Assembly: GCF_003925875.1 (NCBI RefSeq)
Contig: NZ_AP019309.1
Coordinates: 1,364,001 to 1,428,000, forward strand
Length of the DNA stretch: 64,000 nucleotides
DNA from: Intestinibaculum porci
GTDB taxonomy: Bacteria > Bacillota_I > Bacilli_A > Erysipelotrichales > Coprobacillaceae
Direction: 5' to 3'
Below the pieces are notes generated by a model, which was not told where the DNA came from, did not search any database, and saw only the letters and a list, made by a program, of their open reading frames with translations. Shown here one piece after another: positions 52,784-62,081 of this stretch (position 1 is its first letter; every line of letters starts with the position of its first letter). The translations under genes were made by a program, and so were the position numbers.

Positions 52784-54061
52784 ATGGAAAAAATAGCATT
52801 ATCTATTGGCGAGGCTTCGTATCCGGAGCCTTTCTCAATTGGTTTAGAATATAATCCGCCGGTACATGTTACCTGGAATATCGTCCATATCGGGATGCAG
52901 GTGCCCGATAGTATGCAGGTGTATATCTGCGCCACGAACTGCATGCGCGGCGTCATTATGACCGCTTATGAAATGGGCGCAGAAGATCGCTTTGCCTGTA
53001 TCACGTTAGAGGAAAGCGATATATTACGCGGGGATATGGAAAAGCAGATCATTGACGGAGTCAGTGAAAGTATTCGCCGTTATGATAAGCCCTTAAAAGC
53101 GGTTATTGTTTTTCCTGTTTGCATTCATAAAGTCTTATCGACGGACTTAAACTATGTTTATAAAACCTTAAGAGCGCGTTTCCCTGATCTTATCTTTATG
53201 GAAGCGTATATGGATCCGTTATCGCAAAAAGAAGGCTTACCGCCTGATCAGCGTTTACGCGCTGTCATGTATGATGGTGTGCAGCCCTTAAAATGTGATG
53301 GGGGAGTCAATCTTTTAGGTAGTGAAGTTGTGCATGATCGTTATTCTGATTTATGTGATTTGATTAAGAATCGGCCGCTTCGTCAGTTACAGGGGATGCG
53401 CTATTCTGATTACTTGCAGCTAGGCGCTTCTACGCTTAATATCTGCACCTATAGTGGTGGTGATTATGGCATTCAAGCCTTATCTAAGCGTCTTAATCAG
53501 GATTATTTATATTTATCATCATCTTTTGACTATGAAGAAATCGATCAGCAGCGTACGCTGCTTTGTGAACGCTTAGGGATATCAGCTCCTGAAGGAGAGA
53601 AAGAAGCCTGTGAAGAGGCCTTAGCCGCCTTAAAGGGGCTTTTACAAGACATCGAAATTGTCATTGATTATGTCGGGATAACCCGGCCTTTATCCCTCGC
53701 CAGATTATTATTAGATCATGGTTTTCATGTCACGCAGGTGTATTTAGATACAATCTTTACCGAAGAAAAGAAGGATTTTGATTATTTACAAGCGCATTAT
53801 CCGCATTTGACATTATTACCAACAATACATAGTCATATGCGTGTTTATCAAAATAAGGATCCTGATGTTCTCGCGATCGGCCCTAAAGCAGCTTATTTTA
53901 GAAAGACACCACATTTTGTGAACATGATTGAAAATGGCGGCTTATGGGGTTACAAAGGCATTTTAGGCTTATGTGAACTGATGAAAGAGGCTTACTTAGA
54001 AGAAAAAGATCCGGCTGTGATTGTGCCGCGTAAAGGGTTAGGATGTGAGTGCGTACTATGA
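52784..54061 (+). CDS. NifD-like nitrogenase component 1 protein (second pair)
   Basis: The 425-residue protein is a distant nitrogenase component 1 homologue, paralogous to the protein at 46034. Cys49 and Cys53 (VYICATNCMRG) sit at the NifD Cys/GC position, EESDILRGDME matches the acidic-G segment, and VFPVCIHKVLSTDL with Cys113 occupies the third ligand place. It ends in GLGCECVL, giving two more Cys at the tail, which is unusual. GTGATCTT spacing and an ATG at 52784 follow hypE by 8 bp. The following gene starts inside its stop codon (ATGA overlap). It likely shares the single NifH-like reductase. Substrate unknown. Confidence 0.8.
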   Translation: MEKIALSIGEASYPEPFSIGLEYNPPVHVTWNIVHIGMQVPDSMQVYICATNCMRGVIMTAYEMGAEDRFACITLEESDILRGDMEKQIIDGVSESIRRYDKPLKAVIVFPVCIHKVLSTDLNYVYKTLRARFPDLIFMEAYMDPLSQKEGLPPDQRLRAVMYDGVQPLKCDGGVNLLGSEVVHDRYSDLCDLIKNRPLRQLQGMRYSDYLQLGASTLNICTYSGGDYGIQALSKRLNQDYLYLSSSFDYEEIDQQRTLLCERLGISAPEGEKEACEEALAALKGLLQDIEIVIDYVGITRPLSLARLLLDHGFHVTQVYLDTIFTEEKKDFDYLQAHYPHLTLLPTIHSHMRVYQNKDPDVLAIGPKAAYFRKTPHFVNMIENGGLWGYKGILGLCELMKEAYLEEKDPAVIVPRKGLGCECVL

Positions 54062-55185
54062 ATGTCTATACAAGTTTACCGGTTTATACCGGTGATGTCT
54101 CCGGGGTCTGCAGCGCTTTATATGAACTTGGAGGCATGATTGTCATCCATGATCCTTCTGGCTGTAATTCCACATACAATACGCATGATGAAATACGCTG
54201 GTATGATCATCCCAGTCTGATTTTTATTTCCGGATTAAAAGAGTCTGATGCCATTATGGGCAATGATCAGAAGTTCATTGATGATATCATCGCTTCCGCA
54301 AATGATTTACAGCCTCGTTTTATTGTTTTGGTCAATTCACCGGTGCCGTATATCAACGGCACCGATATGGAGGCGATCTGTCATCAGGTCAGTGAGAAAA
54401 CAGGCATTCCAACTTTTTATGTGCCGACCAATGCGCTGCATGATTATGCCCATGGTATTTCTTTAGCTTTTACCTCTTTAGCGAAAGCTTTCACCTTTAA
54501 GCGGGGAGAAAAGATTCCTCATAGTCTGAATATTTTAGGGGTGACACCTTTAGATTATACCAGTGCGACATGCGTTTCTTCGATGAAACAGGTGTTATCT
54601 GCCTTTAAGGTTGTGAGTGTCTGGGCTAAAGAGGCGTCTTTAGAAGAGTTAGAAAAAAGCTTATTGGCACAGGTAAACTTAGTCGTCTCTTCATCAGGCT
54701 TAGCTTTAGCGAAATATCTTTATAAAAACTATGGTATGCCTTATGTCATCGGGGTGCCTTTAGAAGCTTTACAGGAGACGATCACAACGCTTTTAGAAAA
54801 GGCTATAGCCACCGGTGAAAATCAGAGTATAATAAATAGTATACATGGTGATAAAAAAGTGACTTTGATTGGTGAACCGATCTTAGCCCATAGTCTTGGG
54901 ACTGTTTTAACACGTGATTACGCTCTTGATTATCGGGTTTTATGTGATTTGGAAGATCATAAAGGCTTATTAAGAAAAGAAGATCTTGCTTGTCATGATG
55001 AAAAACACATGCAGGCATATTTACAAGATAGCCCTTATGTGATAGCCGATCCGCTTTATCGTAAGATCGTTTCGACTAAGCTTATCACTTTGCCGCATCT
55101 GGCGATGAGTGGTCGCTTATTTCTCAAAGATATTGAAGATGTCATCACCATGAAAGTGGGAGGTATGTGTGATGAGTTTAAATGA
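54058..55185 (+). CDS. NifK-like nitrogenase component 1 protein (second pair)
   Basis: The start at 54058 forms the ATGA overlap with the previous stop. The 375-residue protein keeps the same layout as the protein at 47302: DVSGVCSALYELGGM, VIHDPSGCNSTYNTHDEIRW with Cys36, SGLKESDAIMGND and VNSPVPYINGTDME without the third Cys, plus LPHLAMSGRLFLKD matching LPHFALSGSRLL of its paralogue. It retains fewer Cys than the first pair, so the two pairs probably bind different clusters or substrates. Its end overlaps hydF by about 14 bp, linking it directly to H-cluster maturation. Confidence 0.82.
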   Translation: MNVYTSLPVYTGDVSGVCSALYELGGMIVIHDPSGCNSTYNTHDEIRWYDHPSLIFISGLKESDAIMGNDQKFIDDIIASANDLQPRFIVLVNSPVPYINGTDMEAICHQVSEKTGIPTFYVPTNALHDYAHGISLAFTSLAKAFTFKRGEKIPHSLNILGVTPLDYTSATCVSSMKQVLSAFKVVSVWAKEASLEELEKSLLAQVNLVVSSSGLALAKYLYKNYGMPYVIGVPLEALQETITTLLEKAIATGENQSIINSIHGDKKVTLIGEPILAHSLGTVLTRDYALDYRVLCDLEDHKGLLRKEDLACHDEKHMQAYLQDSPYVIADPLYRKIVSTKLITLPHLAMSGRLFLKDIEDVITMKVGGMCDEFK

Positions 55186-56356
55186 AACGCCCTCAGGGGA
55201 ACGTGTCCATATTAGTTTTTTTGGCAACCGGAATGCCGGCAAATCCTCTTTAGTCAATGCGTTTACCAATCAGGAGTTAGCGGTTGTTTCAAAGACCTTA
55301 GGGACGACCACGGATCCGGTCAAAAAGGCGATGGAATTATTACCGATTGGCCCGGTGGTTATTATTGATACACCTGGCTTTGATGATGTCGGAGAACTAG
55401 GGGAAAAACGTATTGCGAAAACCAAAGAAGTGTTAGGACGGACAGACTACGCGGTTTTAGTTGTCGATGCCACCAAAGGCTTAGATGTGCATGATCAGAT
55501 GCTTGTCAACATGTTTAAGGAAAGAAGCATCCCTTATATGGTTGTTTATAATAAAATGGACGCTTTAGCGACGTTATCCCCTTTAGGGGAGCACGAAATG
55601 TATGTCAGTGCTTTAAAGAAAACCAATATTGAAGCGCTCAAGGAAACCATTGCCCATGTCAAAGTGACGAAAGAGGCGCCGCTTGTGCATGATTTGGTGA
55701 AACGCGGCGATGTTGTTGTGTTAGTGATTCCCATTGATGAATCAGCGCCTAAAGGGCGTCTGATTTTGCCACAGCAGCTTGTTTTACGCGATTTGCTGGA
55801 TTATGGCTGTCTGCCTATTTGCACGCGAGAGAAAGAATTAGCCTTAACGCTTTCTTCTTTAAAGCAGGATCCGGCTTTAGTGATTACGGATTCCCAGGCC
55901 TTTGAAATCGTCTCACAGATTGTCCCAGAGCGTATTCCTTTAACTTCATTTTCCATTTTAATGGCTCGCTATAAAGGAACCTTAAAAGATCAGGTGCATG
56001 GCATCAAAGCCATCGAAACATTACAGGAAGGAGATCAGGTGCTCATCAGTGAAGGCTGCACCCATCATCGTCAGTGTAAAGACATTGGCACGGTGAAACT
56101 GCCGCATTGGTTATTAGAGTATACCAGCCATAAAGTGCAGATTACTACTTCATCAGGTTACAGTTTTCCCAAGGATTTAACGCCTTATAAAATGATCATT
56201 CATTGCGGCGGGTGCATGTTAAATGCGAAAGAAATGCAAAGCCGTTTACGCGCCGCCAAAGCGCAAGGCGTGCCGATGACTAATTACGGCACCGCCATCG
56301 CTTATATGCATGGCATTTTAGAAAGAGCCCTGAAACCGCTACATGAATACGAATAA
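55172..56356 (+). CDS. hydF: [FeFe] hydrogenase H-cluster maturation GTPase HydF
   Basis: HydF is the scaffold on which the [2Fe] subcluster is built before transfer to HydA. The 394-residue protein has an N-terminal GTPase domain (P-loop GNRNAGKSS, TLGTTTDPV, DTPGFDD, YNKMD), a dimerisation domain, and a C-terminal cluster domain with CTHH and HCGGC, the CxH...HCxxC ligand set. AGGTATGTGTG precedes an ATG pair at 55169/55172. It overlaps the NifK-like gene upstream and hydE downstream by 14 bp each. Its presence ties the whole operon to the [FeFe] hydrogenase encoded just before. Confidence 0.95.
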   Translation: MSLNETPSGERVHISFFGNRNAGKSSLVNAFTNQELAVVSKTLGTTTDPVKKAMELLPIGPVVIIDTPGFDDVGELGEKRIAKTKEVLGRTDYAVLVVDATKGLDVHDQMLVNMFKERSIPYMVVYNKMDALATLSPLGEHEMYVSALKKTNIEALKETIAHVKVTKEAPLVHDLVKRGDVVVLVIPIDESAPKGRLILPQQLVLRDLLDYGCLPICTREKELALTLSSLKQDPALVITDSQAFEIVSQIVPERIPLTSFSILMARYKGTLKDQVHGIKAIETLQEGDQVLISEGCTHHRQCKDIGTVKLPHWLLEYTSHKVQITTSSGYSFPKDLTPYKMIIHCGGCMLNAKEMQSRLRAAKAQGVPMTNYGTAIAYMHGILERALKPLHEYE

Positions 56357-57386
56357 AACACTTATTAAAAAGTTAAATGATCAAGGCACCTTAGCCCATG
56401 ATGAACTGTATCAGCTTTTAACAGCCATGGATGACAGTGATGCACAGTATCTCTATCAGCTTGCCCGCGTGAAGCGTGAAGCTGTGTATGGTAAAGATGT
56501 TTATTTACGCGGCCTCATCGAGTTTAGCAATTACTGCAAAAATGATTGCCGTTACTGCGGCATCCGCGCCAGCAATGATCGGGCAGAACGTTATCGCTTG
56601 AGCGCTCAGGAGATTATTGACTGTGCCAATACAGGTTATGATTTAGGTTTTCGCACTGTCGTCTTACAAAGCGGGGAAGACTTAAGTTTCAGCGATGATG
56701 ATATTTGCGCCATTGTCTCAGCCATTAAAGCGCATCATCCTGATTTAGCCATTACGTTATCGATCGGCGAGAAAGAAAAAGAAAGCTATCAAAAATATTT
56801 TGAAGCTGGGGCAGAGCGTTATCTTTTGCGTCAGGAAACCAGCAATCCGGATCATTATGCGTATTTGCATCCCGCTTCTTTATCGCTTGCCCATCGTAAA
56901 CAATGTTTAGAAGATCTCAAAGAGATCGGTTATCAGGTTGGCTGTGGGATCATGGTGGGATCACCGCATCAGACTTTTGATCATATTATTGAAGATCTTT
57001 ATTATATGAAAGACTTTAACCCACAGATGGTAGGCATCGGACCTTTTATTGCCCATAAGGATACGCCTTTTAGAAACGAGCCTAATGGCACTTTAGAAGA
57101 TACCTTGCATCTATTAGGGATCATACGGTTGATGCTGCCACATGTTTTATTACCGGCCACAACGGCTTTAGGCACTATTGATCCGCTTGGTCGCGAAAAA
57201 GGCATCTTAGCGGGCGCCAATGTCGTGATGCCCAATTTATCACCACGCAGTGTCCGTCGTAAATATATGCTTTATGATGGCAAAATCTGTACTGGTGAAG
57301 AAGCGGCAAAGTGTCATGCCTGTATGGAAAGACGGATTGCGAAAACAGGATACCAGGTTGTGCCATCACGAGGAGACTATCGATAG
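56343..57386 (+). CDS. hydE: [FeFe] hydrogenase maturation radical SAM enzyme HydE
   Basis: HydE is a radical SAM enzyme that processes the iron-CO-CN synthon during assembly of the [2Fe] subcluster. The 347-residue protein has the CxxxCxxC motif in NYCKNDCRYCGIRAS near residue 65, the glycine-rich LQSGEDLSFSDDD region, and a C-terminal CHACMERR that may hold an extra cluster. It closes the operon; a palindrome overlapping the stop acts as terminator. HydG, the usual partner that makes CO and cyanide from tyrosine, is not encoded in this window. Confidence 0.95.
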   Translation: MNTNKTLIKKLNDQGTLAHDELYQLLTAMDDSDAQYLYQLARVKREAVYGKDVYLRGLIEFSNYCKNDCRYCGIRASNDRAERYRLSAQEIIDCANTGYDLGFRTVVLQSGEDLSFSDDDICAIVSAIKAHHPDLAITLSIGEKEKESYQKYFEAGAERYLLRQETSNPDHYAYLHPASLSLAHRKQCLEDLKEIGYQVGCGIMVGSPHQTFDHIIEDLYYMKDFNPQMVGIGPFIAHKDTPFRNEPNGTLEDTLHLLGIIRLMLPHVLLPATTALGTIDPLGREKGILAGANVVMPNLSPRSVRRKYMLYDGKICTGEEAAKCHACMERRIAKTGYQVVPSRGDYR

Positions 57387-57402
57387 TCTCCTTTCTCTTT
57401 GA
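57370..57402 (+). terminator. Terminator overlapping the hydE stop codon
   Basis: GGAGACTATCGATAGTCTCC (57370-57389) is a perfect 20-bp palindrome followed by TTTCTCTTT. It contains the stop codon of hydE. Confidence 0.65.
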
Positions 57403-57504
57403 TGAAAGCCTTTTTAATCACCGAATAAACGTGAGCGTAATAAAATCCGTGCCTTTTGCTAGTGTTTTTTCCCTGCTATGATCATGGCAGGGAGGTAGTA
57501 AAAT

Positions 57505-57813
57505 ATGGATCTTTATACATTAACCAAAAACAACATTAAACGTTATAACTGGGCTGCTATCATTGAGGATCAGAAAAATAGCTATCTTACTGTTAAAAAG
57601 TACTGCGATCTTAATCATATTGCAGAGTCCAGTTTTTATAAGAATAAGGCGAAGCTGACTGGCGGAAGTTCCAAATCTGACAGAAATATACACAGTCATT
57701 TTATCCCTGCAGTGCTGACAAATAAAATGACTAATATGATCACATTAAAGATTGATGGACATGAAATTTCCTGCACTGAAGATGTGCTCAGAAAGATTGT
57801 GAAGGCTTTATGA
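57505..57813 (+). CDS. IS66-type accessory protein TnpA
   Basis: The 102-residue protein starts with a helix-turn-helix-like region (YNWAAIIEDQKNSYLTVKKY, then CDLNHIAESSFYKNKAKL) and ends ITLKIDGHEISCTEDVLRKI, the layout of the first small gene of IS66 elements. GGGAGGTAGTAAAAT precedes the ATG, and a hairpin (CCCTGC/GCAGGG, 57472-57493) lies in its leader. Its stop overlaps the start of the tnpB remnant (ATGA). The large transposase gene tnpC is missing, so this is part of a dead element. Confidence 0.75.
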   Translation: MDLYTLTKNNIKRYNWAAIIEDQKNSYLTVKKYCDLNHIAESSFYKNKAKLTGGSSKSDRNIHSHFIPAVLTNKMTNMITLKIDGHEISCTEDVLRKIVKAL

Positions 57814-58043
57814 TTATTAACGCGGATGAAATAAAGCATATTTATGGATCAGCACAATATCAGAATATGCGCAAACAAATTAACGGTCTGTCAGTTCTTG
57901 TTTCAATCTGATTTGATATGGATGTCATGGATCACAGTCTTTTTATCTTTACCAACCGCTCATGCACACAGATCAAAATGCTCTATTATGATTACAGCGG
58001 CTTTTGGCTTATCACCAGGAAGCTTAAAAAAGGACGCTTTTAA
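57810..58043 (+). pseudogene. IS66-type TnpB remnant with premature stop
   Basis: The frame starts as IS66 TnpB (IYGSAQYQNMRKQINGLSVL), meets a TGA at 57909-57911, and goes on as HSLFIFTNRSCTQIKMLYYD and GFWLITRKLKKGRF, the conserved TnpB core. It then ends at 77 codons, short of the usual length of about 115. Both the internal stop and the shortened end show that it is decayed. Confidence 0.75.
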
Positions 58044-58098
58044 TGTTGGAGGAGTACCGTAAGGGATTAGAATAAAAACGGAGGAGAGTGACTAAAGT

Positions 58099-60838
58099 AT
58101 GATAATCGAGACAGTATTAGTGGAACTAGCAAAAGCAGGGGGGAACGGAACTATTTCTATCATTGAGTGAAAGCCTACTGAAGAAGGTTAAAACAGCAAA
58201 AGATATAAAACAATTATTCATTAATACGGGTGAATTTTTTGTTGATTATGAAAATGATGCAGATCAATTATTTGATGATATGGCCAACGTGCTTTCAAAG
58301 GAGAATATGACAAAGTTGGCCAATGAATTGAAGGATGAACCAGGATATAAATTAAAGAATAGGCTACTCAATTCATTGATGGTAATCATGAAAGAATATG
58401 AAATCCCGCACGGCATGGCTCTGTCATATGCGAACGCAATTCTATTTGCAATTATGGGGCAACTTCCGGTGGTTGCACCAGACAAATATGATCGTGCATA
58501 TCAAGCTGAATGGAAAGCAGAGCAGGAAGAAAGCTTTAAGGAGTTAGCAGAGAAACTTGAGAAATTAAGAAATGAACTTCAGATATATCAAAGTCGACAG
58601 TTAGAGATATTATCAGCTGATGCGATTGATTTAGATATCAGGCGTCAAACTACTGATCCTAAGATAGGTTTTGACTTCTTTAATGTGGATGACGATACAT
58701 TTAAGGAAGCACTTGAAAGTAAGAAAAATGATGAAGTTATAGCGATAAAAGCGCGATGCAAAGAAGAAGCTATCTATTGCACAATAAATGAATTGTGGAT
58801 GCAAGGAGAAAATCGTCCAATATTCATAGTGAAGAATGAAGAAGACTGGAAGAGCTTACTTCAGATAAAGGTTGCTGGAAATATTTATATACCATGGTTT
58901 TATTCAGATCAAATTGTAGCCATTCCTAATAATACTAATATATTTGTATTTACTGAACGTGTTCCGTCATTTATTAAAGGGGAGATAAATTTACGCCCAC
59001 GTACATACTCTACAATATCAGCATCTTTACAGAGAGCGGGGATGGGAATAAATGAAGCCAATAAATTAGTATCAGAGACTCATGGCCTATTTATACCGTT
59101 AAAGAAGAAATTGTTTAATGGAGCATATTTAAAAGAGCCTAGATGGTTAAATGGATTACATCGCAATATTAAGGAAACAGCATTATTGATAGGCCAATGG
59201 ACAGATTGTGATGGTGACAAGGCAGTTATAGAATCCTTAAGTGGCATTAAGTATCAAGATTTTATTTCAGAGATAAAGGAATATGCTAGGGATGAAGATC
59301 CATTTATTCATATCGTAGATATCAATTCAACAAAGGAATATTATCTGGCAAGTGCTGAAAATGCATGGGATTATATTGATATTGATAATGATAGTGAGAT
59401 CTGGAATAAATTTAAGGATGTTCTTCTTGAAGTTATAAATGAGGCAGAAAAACTATTCACATATTCATCTCAAGAAAAGCTTGTTGCACAGTTTAAGGGA
59501 GAAAAATTCTTTTGGTCTGCAGTAATAAGAAAAGGGATGTTACGTAGTCTTATTATGAAGGCTTACTATAAAAAAGATAATAATTGCCAAATTCAGTTAG
59601 ATTCTTTAGTAAGCAAAATTTTGGGATATATCCAAACTTCAGAACAGTGGCATTATATTTCAAACTTTTTTGTTGATTTATGTGAGGTATCACCGAATAG
59701 TGTGCTTAATAAGCTAGAAGAAGAACAAATTAATCCTACGGGTCTAATGGAGCTGTTTGAAAATCAATCATCTGATTTCTTATTCGGCAGGAATGATTAT
59801 ATTGAGATTTTGTGGGGAGTTGAGGAGTTCCTTGTACAGAGAGAATACGCATCACGTGCATATTCATGGCTTCTATATCTTGATAATTTATCTTTTGAAT
59901 ACAAATCAAATTCACCAAAGGATATTTTTAGGAAATTACTGTGTCCGTGGCATAATTTATCAGCATTTAGCAAAAGTAATGACAAAATAGAGATTGCAGC
60001 TAAGGCGTTAGCAAAAGATAAAAATGCATGGGACCATATTTTTGGAGCACTACCAACAGGACATACAAGTATTTTTGGCGACTTACATGCACCTAAATAT
60101 AGAAACCATGTGGAAGAAGACACAATAACCAGTAAAGAGATGTATGACACCAATTTGGGATATATAGACCTTCTTTTAAAAGCAACTGATTTTAAACCCC
60201 AAAGGTGGAATGATTTGTTAAATATATATGATGAAGTTGAACCAGATATTCGAAAGAAGATTAAGGAAAAATTATTATTTGAAATTGCACAGATGGACGA
60301 TGATGAAAGGCTGATAATCAAGAATAACATCAGAAGACTGGTTTATAAGCATCGATATTTTGCGTCAGCTGAATGGGCTATGGGCGAAGATTTGATTGGT
60401 GAGATGCTTGATATACTAGATTCAATAAACTTCACCCAACAAGAATATGATTTTGAATATCTATTTAGACCTTCGTATGATGGTATTATTCTGGATCCAG
60501 TACCTTATGATGTGGATGACAAAAGAGATATAAACGAAAGCAAAACAAAAGATCTCCTTGTCAAAAAAATAAATGAGTTTAAAGAAAATAATTATAGCCT
60601 GGAATTATTATCAAAGCTCTGTGCGCAGGAGAAGTCTTCCTATCTAGGTCGAGTATTGTCGGATTATTGGGCTGATGATTTTTTTGATAAAAATGTATTC
60701 GCATCACTATATAAGTGCCAGAGTAAACATGAGATGGCAATAGAATACATTGAAGGATTGGCTCGCAGAGGGGTTGATGTATATACTAATGTAAACGAAT
60801 TAAGTGAGTGCGTAGAGTTAGATGATAATTTTAGAATT
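58099..60838 (+). pseudogene. N-terminal part of a 1,240-residue STAND-like defence protein, split by an IS
   Basis: This is the first 913 codons of a gene continued at 62082-63065. An ATG at 58099 opens MIIETVLVELAKAGG, but the six G at 58138-58143 put it out of frame; with five G it reads AGGTELFLSLSESLLKKVKT into the long frame. Without that, a TTG at 58163 must serve as start. The N-terminal 130 residues end in a coiled coil (EEQESFKELAEKLEKLRNEL-like). A middle part with ELWMQGENRPIFIVKNEEDW, ALLIGQWTDCDGDKAVIESL and YYLASAENAWDYI follows the lid and helical region of degenerate STAND NTPases found in defence islands; no P-loop is visible. The family link is from memory of pattern and uncertain. 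Confidence 0.6.
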
Positions 60839-62073
60839 CGTGTTGTTAACAATTTAGTGACTTGATATATTTTTTAGTTTATAGCGCGCAATTTAATTTC
60901 TCTCTATGAGTCATAAATTCCATCAGCTTTATTTTTACAGATCGAATATACTATTGCTAAACTTAAATATTCTTTCTTTACTGAGCTGGCGAATGTAGAA
61001 ATATTGCTGATGCTGTCTCAGCATCCCTAAAAGCTTTGTAACTTTCTCGCTGATATTAAGTTTTCTGAAATTATATTGGATCATAAATAACGAGTTATAT
61101 CTATTTATATACTTTGTTGATATATTTCTATAATAGATGATTTCTGATTCAATAAATGAATGAAGTCCATTTACAGTATTCAAATGATCAGTTTTTGTAT
61201 ACTCATCGAGTTTTAGATGCTTTACGCCGCAATTTCGTTTTTTCAGACTCCAGTCATAAATATTGATACCATCTGTAAAGCAGTAGCTTTCTTTATCAAT
61301 ATGCTGACAAAATTCATAGCCATTCACGTCAGTAGGTCGACCGGTATTATAGGTGTGAATAAATGTATTTCCGCCTCGGGAAACTACGGTCATAATACAT
61401 ACTAGAATATCAGTTATGCCTGGTTTCGGTGCTATTGATCCATGTTTTCGAGGATCAACGCCTTCCAGCTTAGTCCCTTTATGACTCGCCAGGATGTACT
61501 TCTCATCTATTTCAGCTACATCACCTACAGAATCATTAGCTAGGATCATTTCAATGAAATGAAGTAGCTTATGACGCATTCTAAATACAGTCACATAATG
61601 CACACCGATTTTGAATGCAGTTTCGCGTAAAGCTAAACCGTTGAGTGTATCTTTAAGAACAACTTTCCACTTTGAAAGGCTCTGATGTGAATAGAAAGTT
61701 AATTGACCGGTATCCGCTACAAAGCGTTTATTACAGCTTTTACATCTATACATTTGCTTGCCACTTTTTGTGTGTCCTGCTTTGATCATTTTAGGATGTT
61801 TTTCAGGACATTTTGGGCAATGCTCTATGATAGGTGTAGACGCAGTTTCATTAGCTTCAATATACTCCTCAACCATATCAAGAATCTGTTCAATTTGAAA
61901 TTGATCTAGTTTAATATTAGATAAATTAGCAGCAATGTTTTGAATTTCCATATTAATACCTCCAGGTACTATATATTTTAGCAAATATACGTATATCCTG
62001 ATGTTCAATAAATCGCTTGAAAGGGATAAATACGGAGTTTATATGCGAAAGTCACTTATTTGTTAACAACACG
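60839..62073 (-). mobile_element. IS1595-family insertion sequence
   Basis: The 1,235-bp element has ends CGTGTTGTTAACAA...AGTGACTT at left and the inverted equivalent at right. It is flanked by an exact 8-bp direct repeat TTAGAATT (60831-60838 and 62074-62081), the size usual for IS1595 elements. Removing the element plus one repeat restores the reading frame of the surrounding large gene (DDNFRI then ILFRIEALYTDKK). Confidence 0.92.
60935..61951 (-). CDS. IS1595-family transposase
   Basis: The ATG at 61951 follows GGAGGTATTAAT; a longer open frame to 62008 has no such support. The 338-residue protein has an N-terminal zinc ribbon (CPKCPEKHPKM, then YRCKSCNKRF) and an ISXO2-like DDE domain with Asp/Glu in DVAEIDEKYILAS and Asn/Asp positions in DGINIYDWSLKK and KTDHLNTVNGLHSF. 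The gene appears intact, so the insertion may be recent and still able to move. Confidence 0.9.
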   Translation of the reverse strand: MEIQNIAANLSNIKLDQFQIEQILDMVEEYIEANETASTPIIEHCPKCPEKHPKMIKAGHTKSGKQMYRCKSCNKRFVADTGQLTFYSHQSLSKWKVVLKDTLNGLALRETAFKIGVHYVTVFRMRHKLLHFIEMILANDSVGDVAEIDEKYILASHKGTKLEGVDPRKHGSIAPKPGITDILVCIMTVVSRGGNTFIHTYNTGRPTDVNGYEFCQHIDKESYCFTDGINIYDWSLKKRNCGVKHLKLDEYTKTDHLNTVNGLHSFIESEIIYYRNISTKYINRYNSLFMIQYNFRKLNISEKVTKLLGMLRQHQQYFYIRQLSKERIFKFSNSIFDL

Positions 62074-62081
62074 TTAGAATT

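Noticed and set aside
45295-55185. Nitrogen fixation locus
   Set aside because: No nifB, nifE/nifN-type cofactor set or nifV is present, the NifK-like proteins are too short and lack ligand Cys, and the neighbours are hydrogenase maturation genes.
59797-60330. 177-codon minus-strand reading frame
   Set aside because: It lies wholly within the long defence-like gene and has no binding site or family features.
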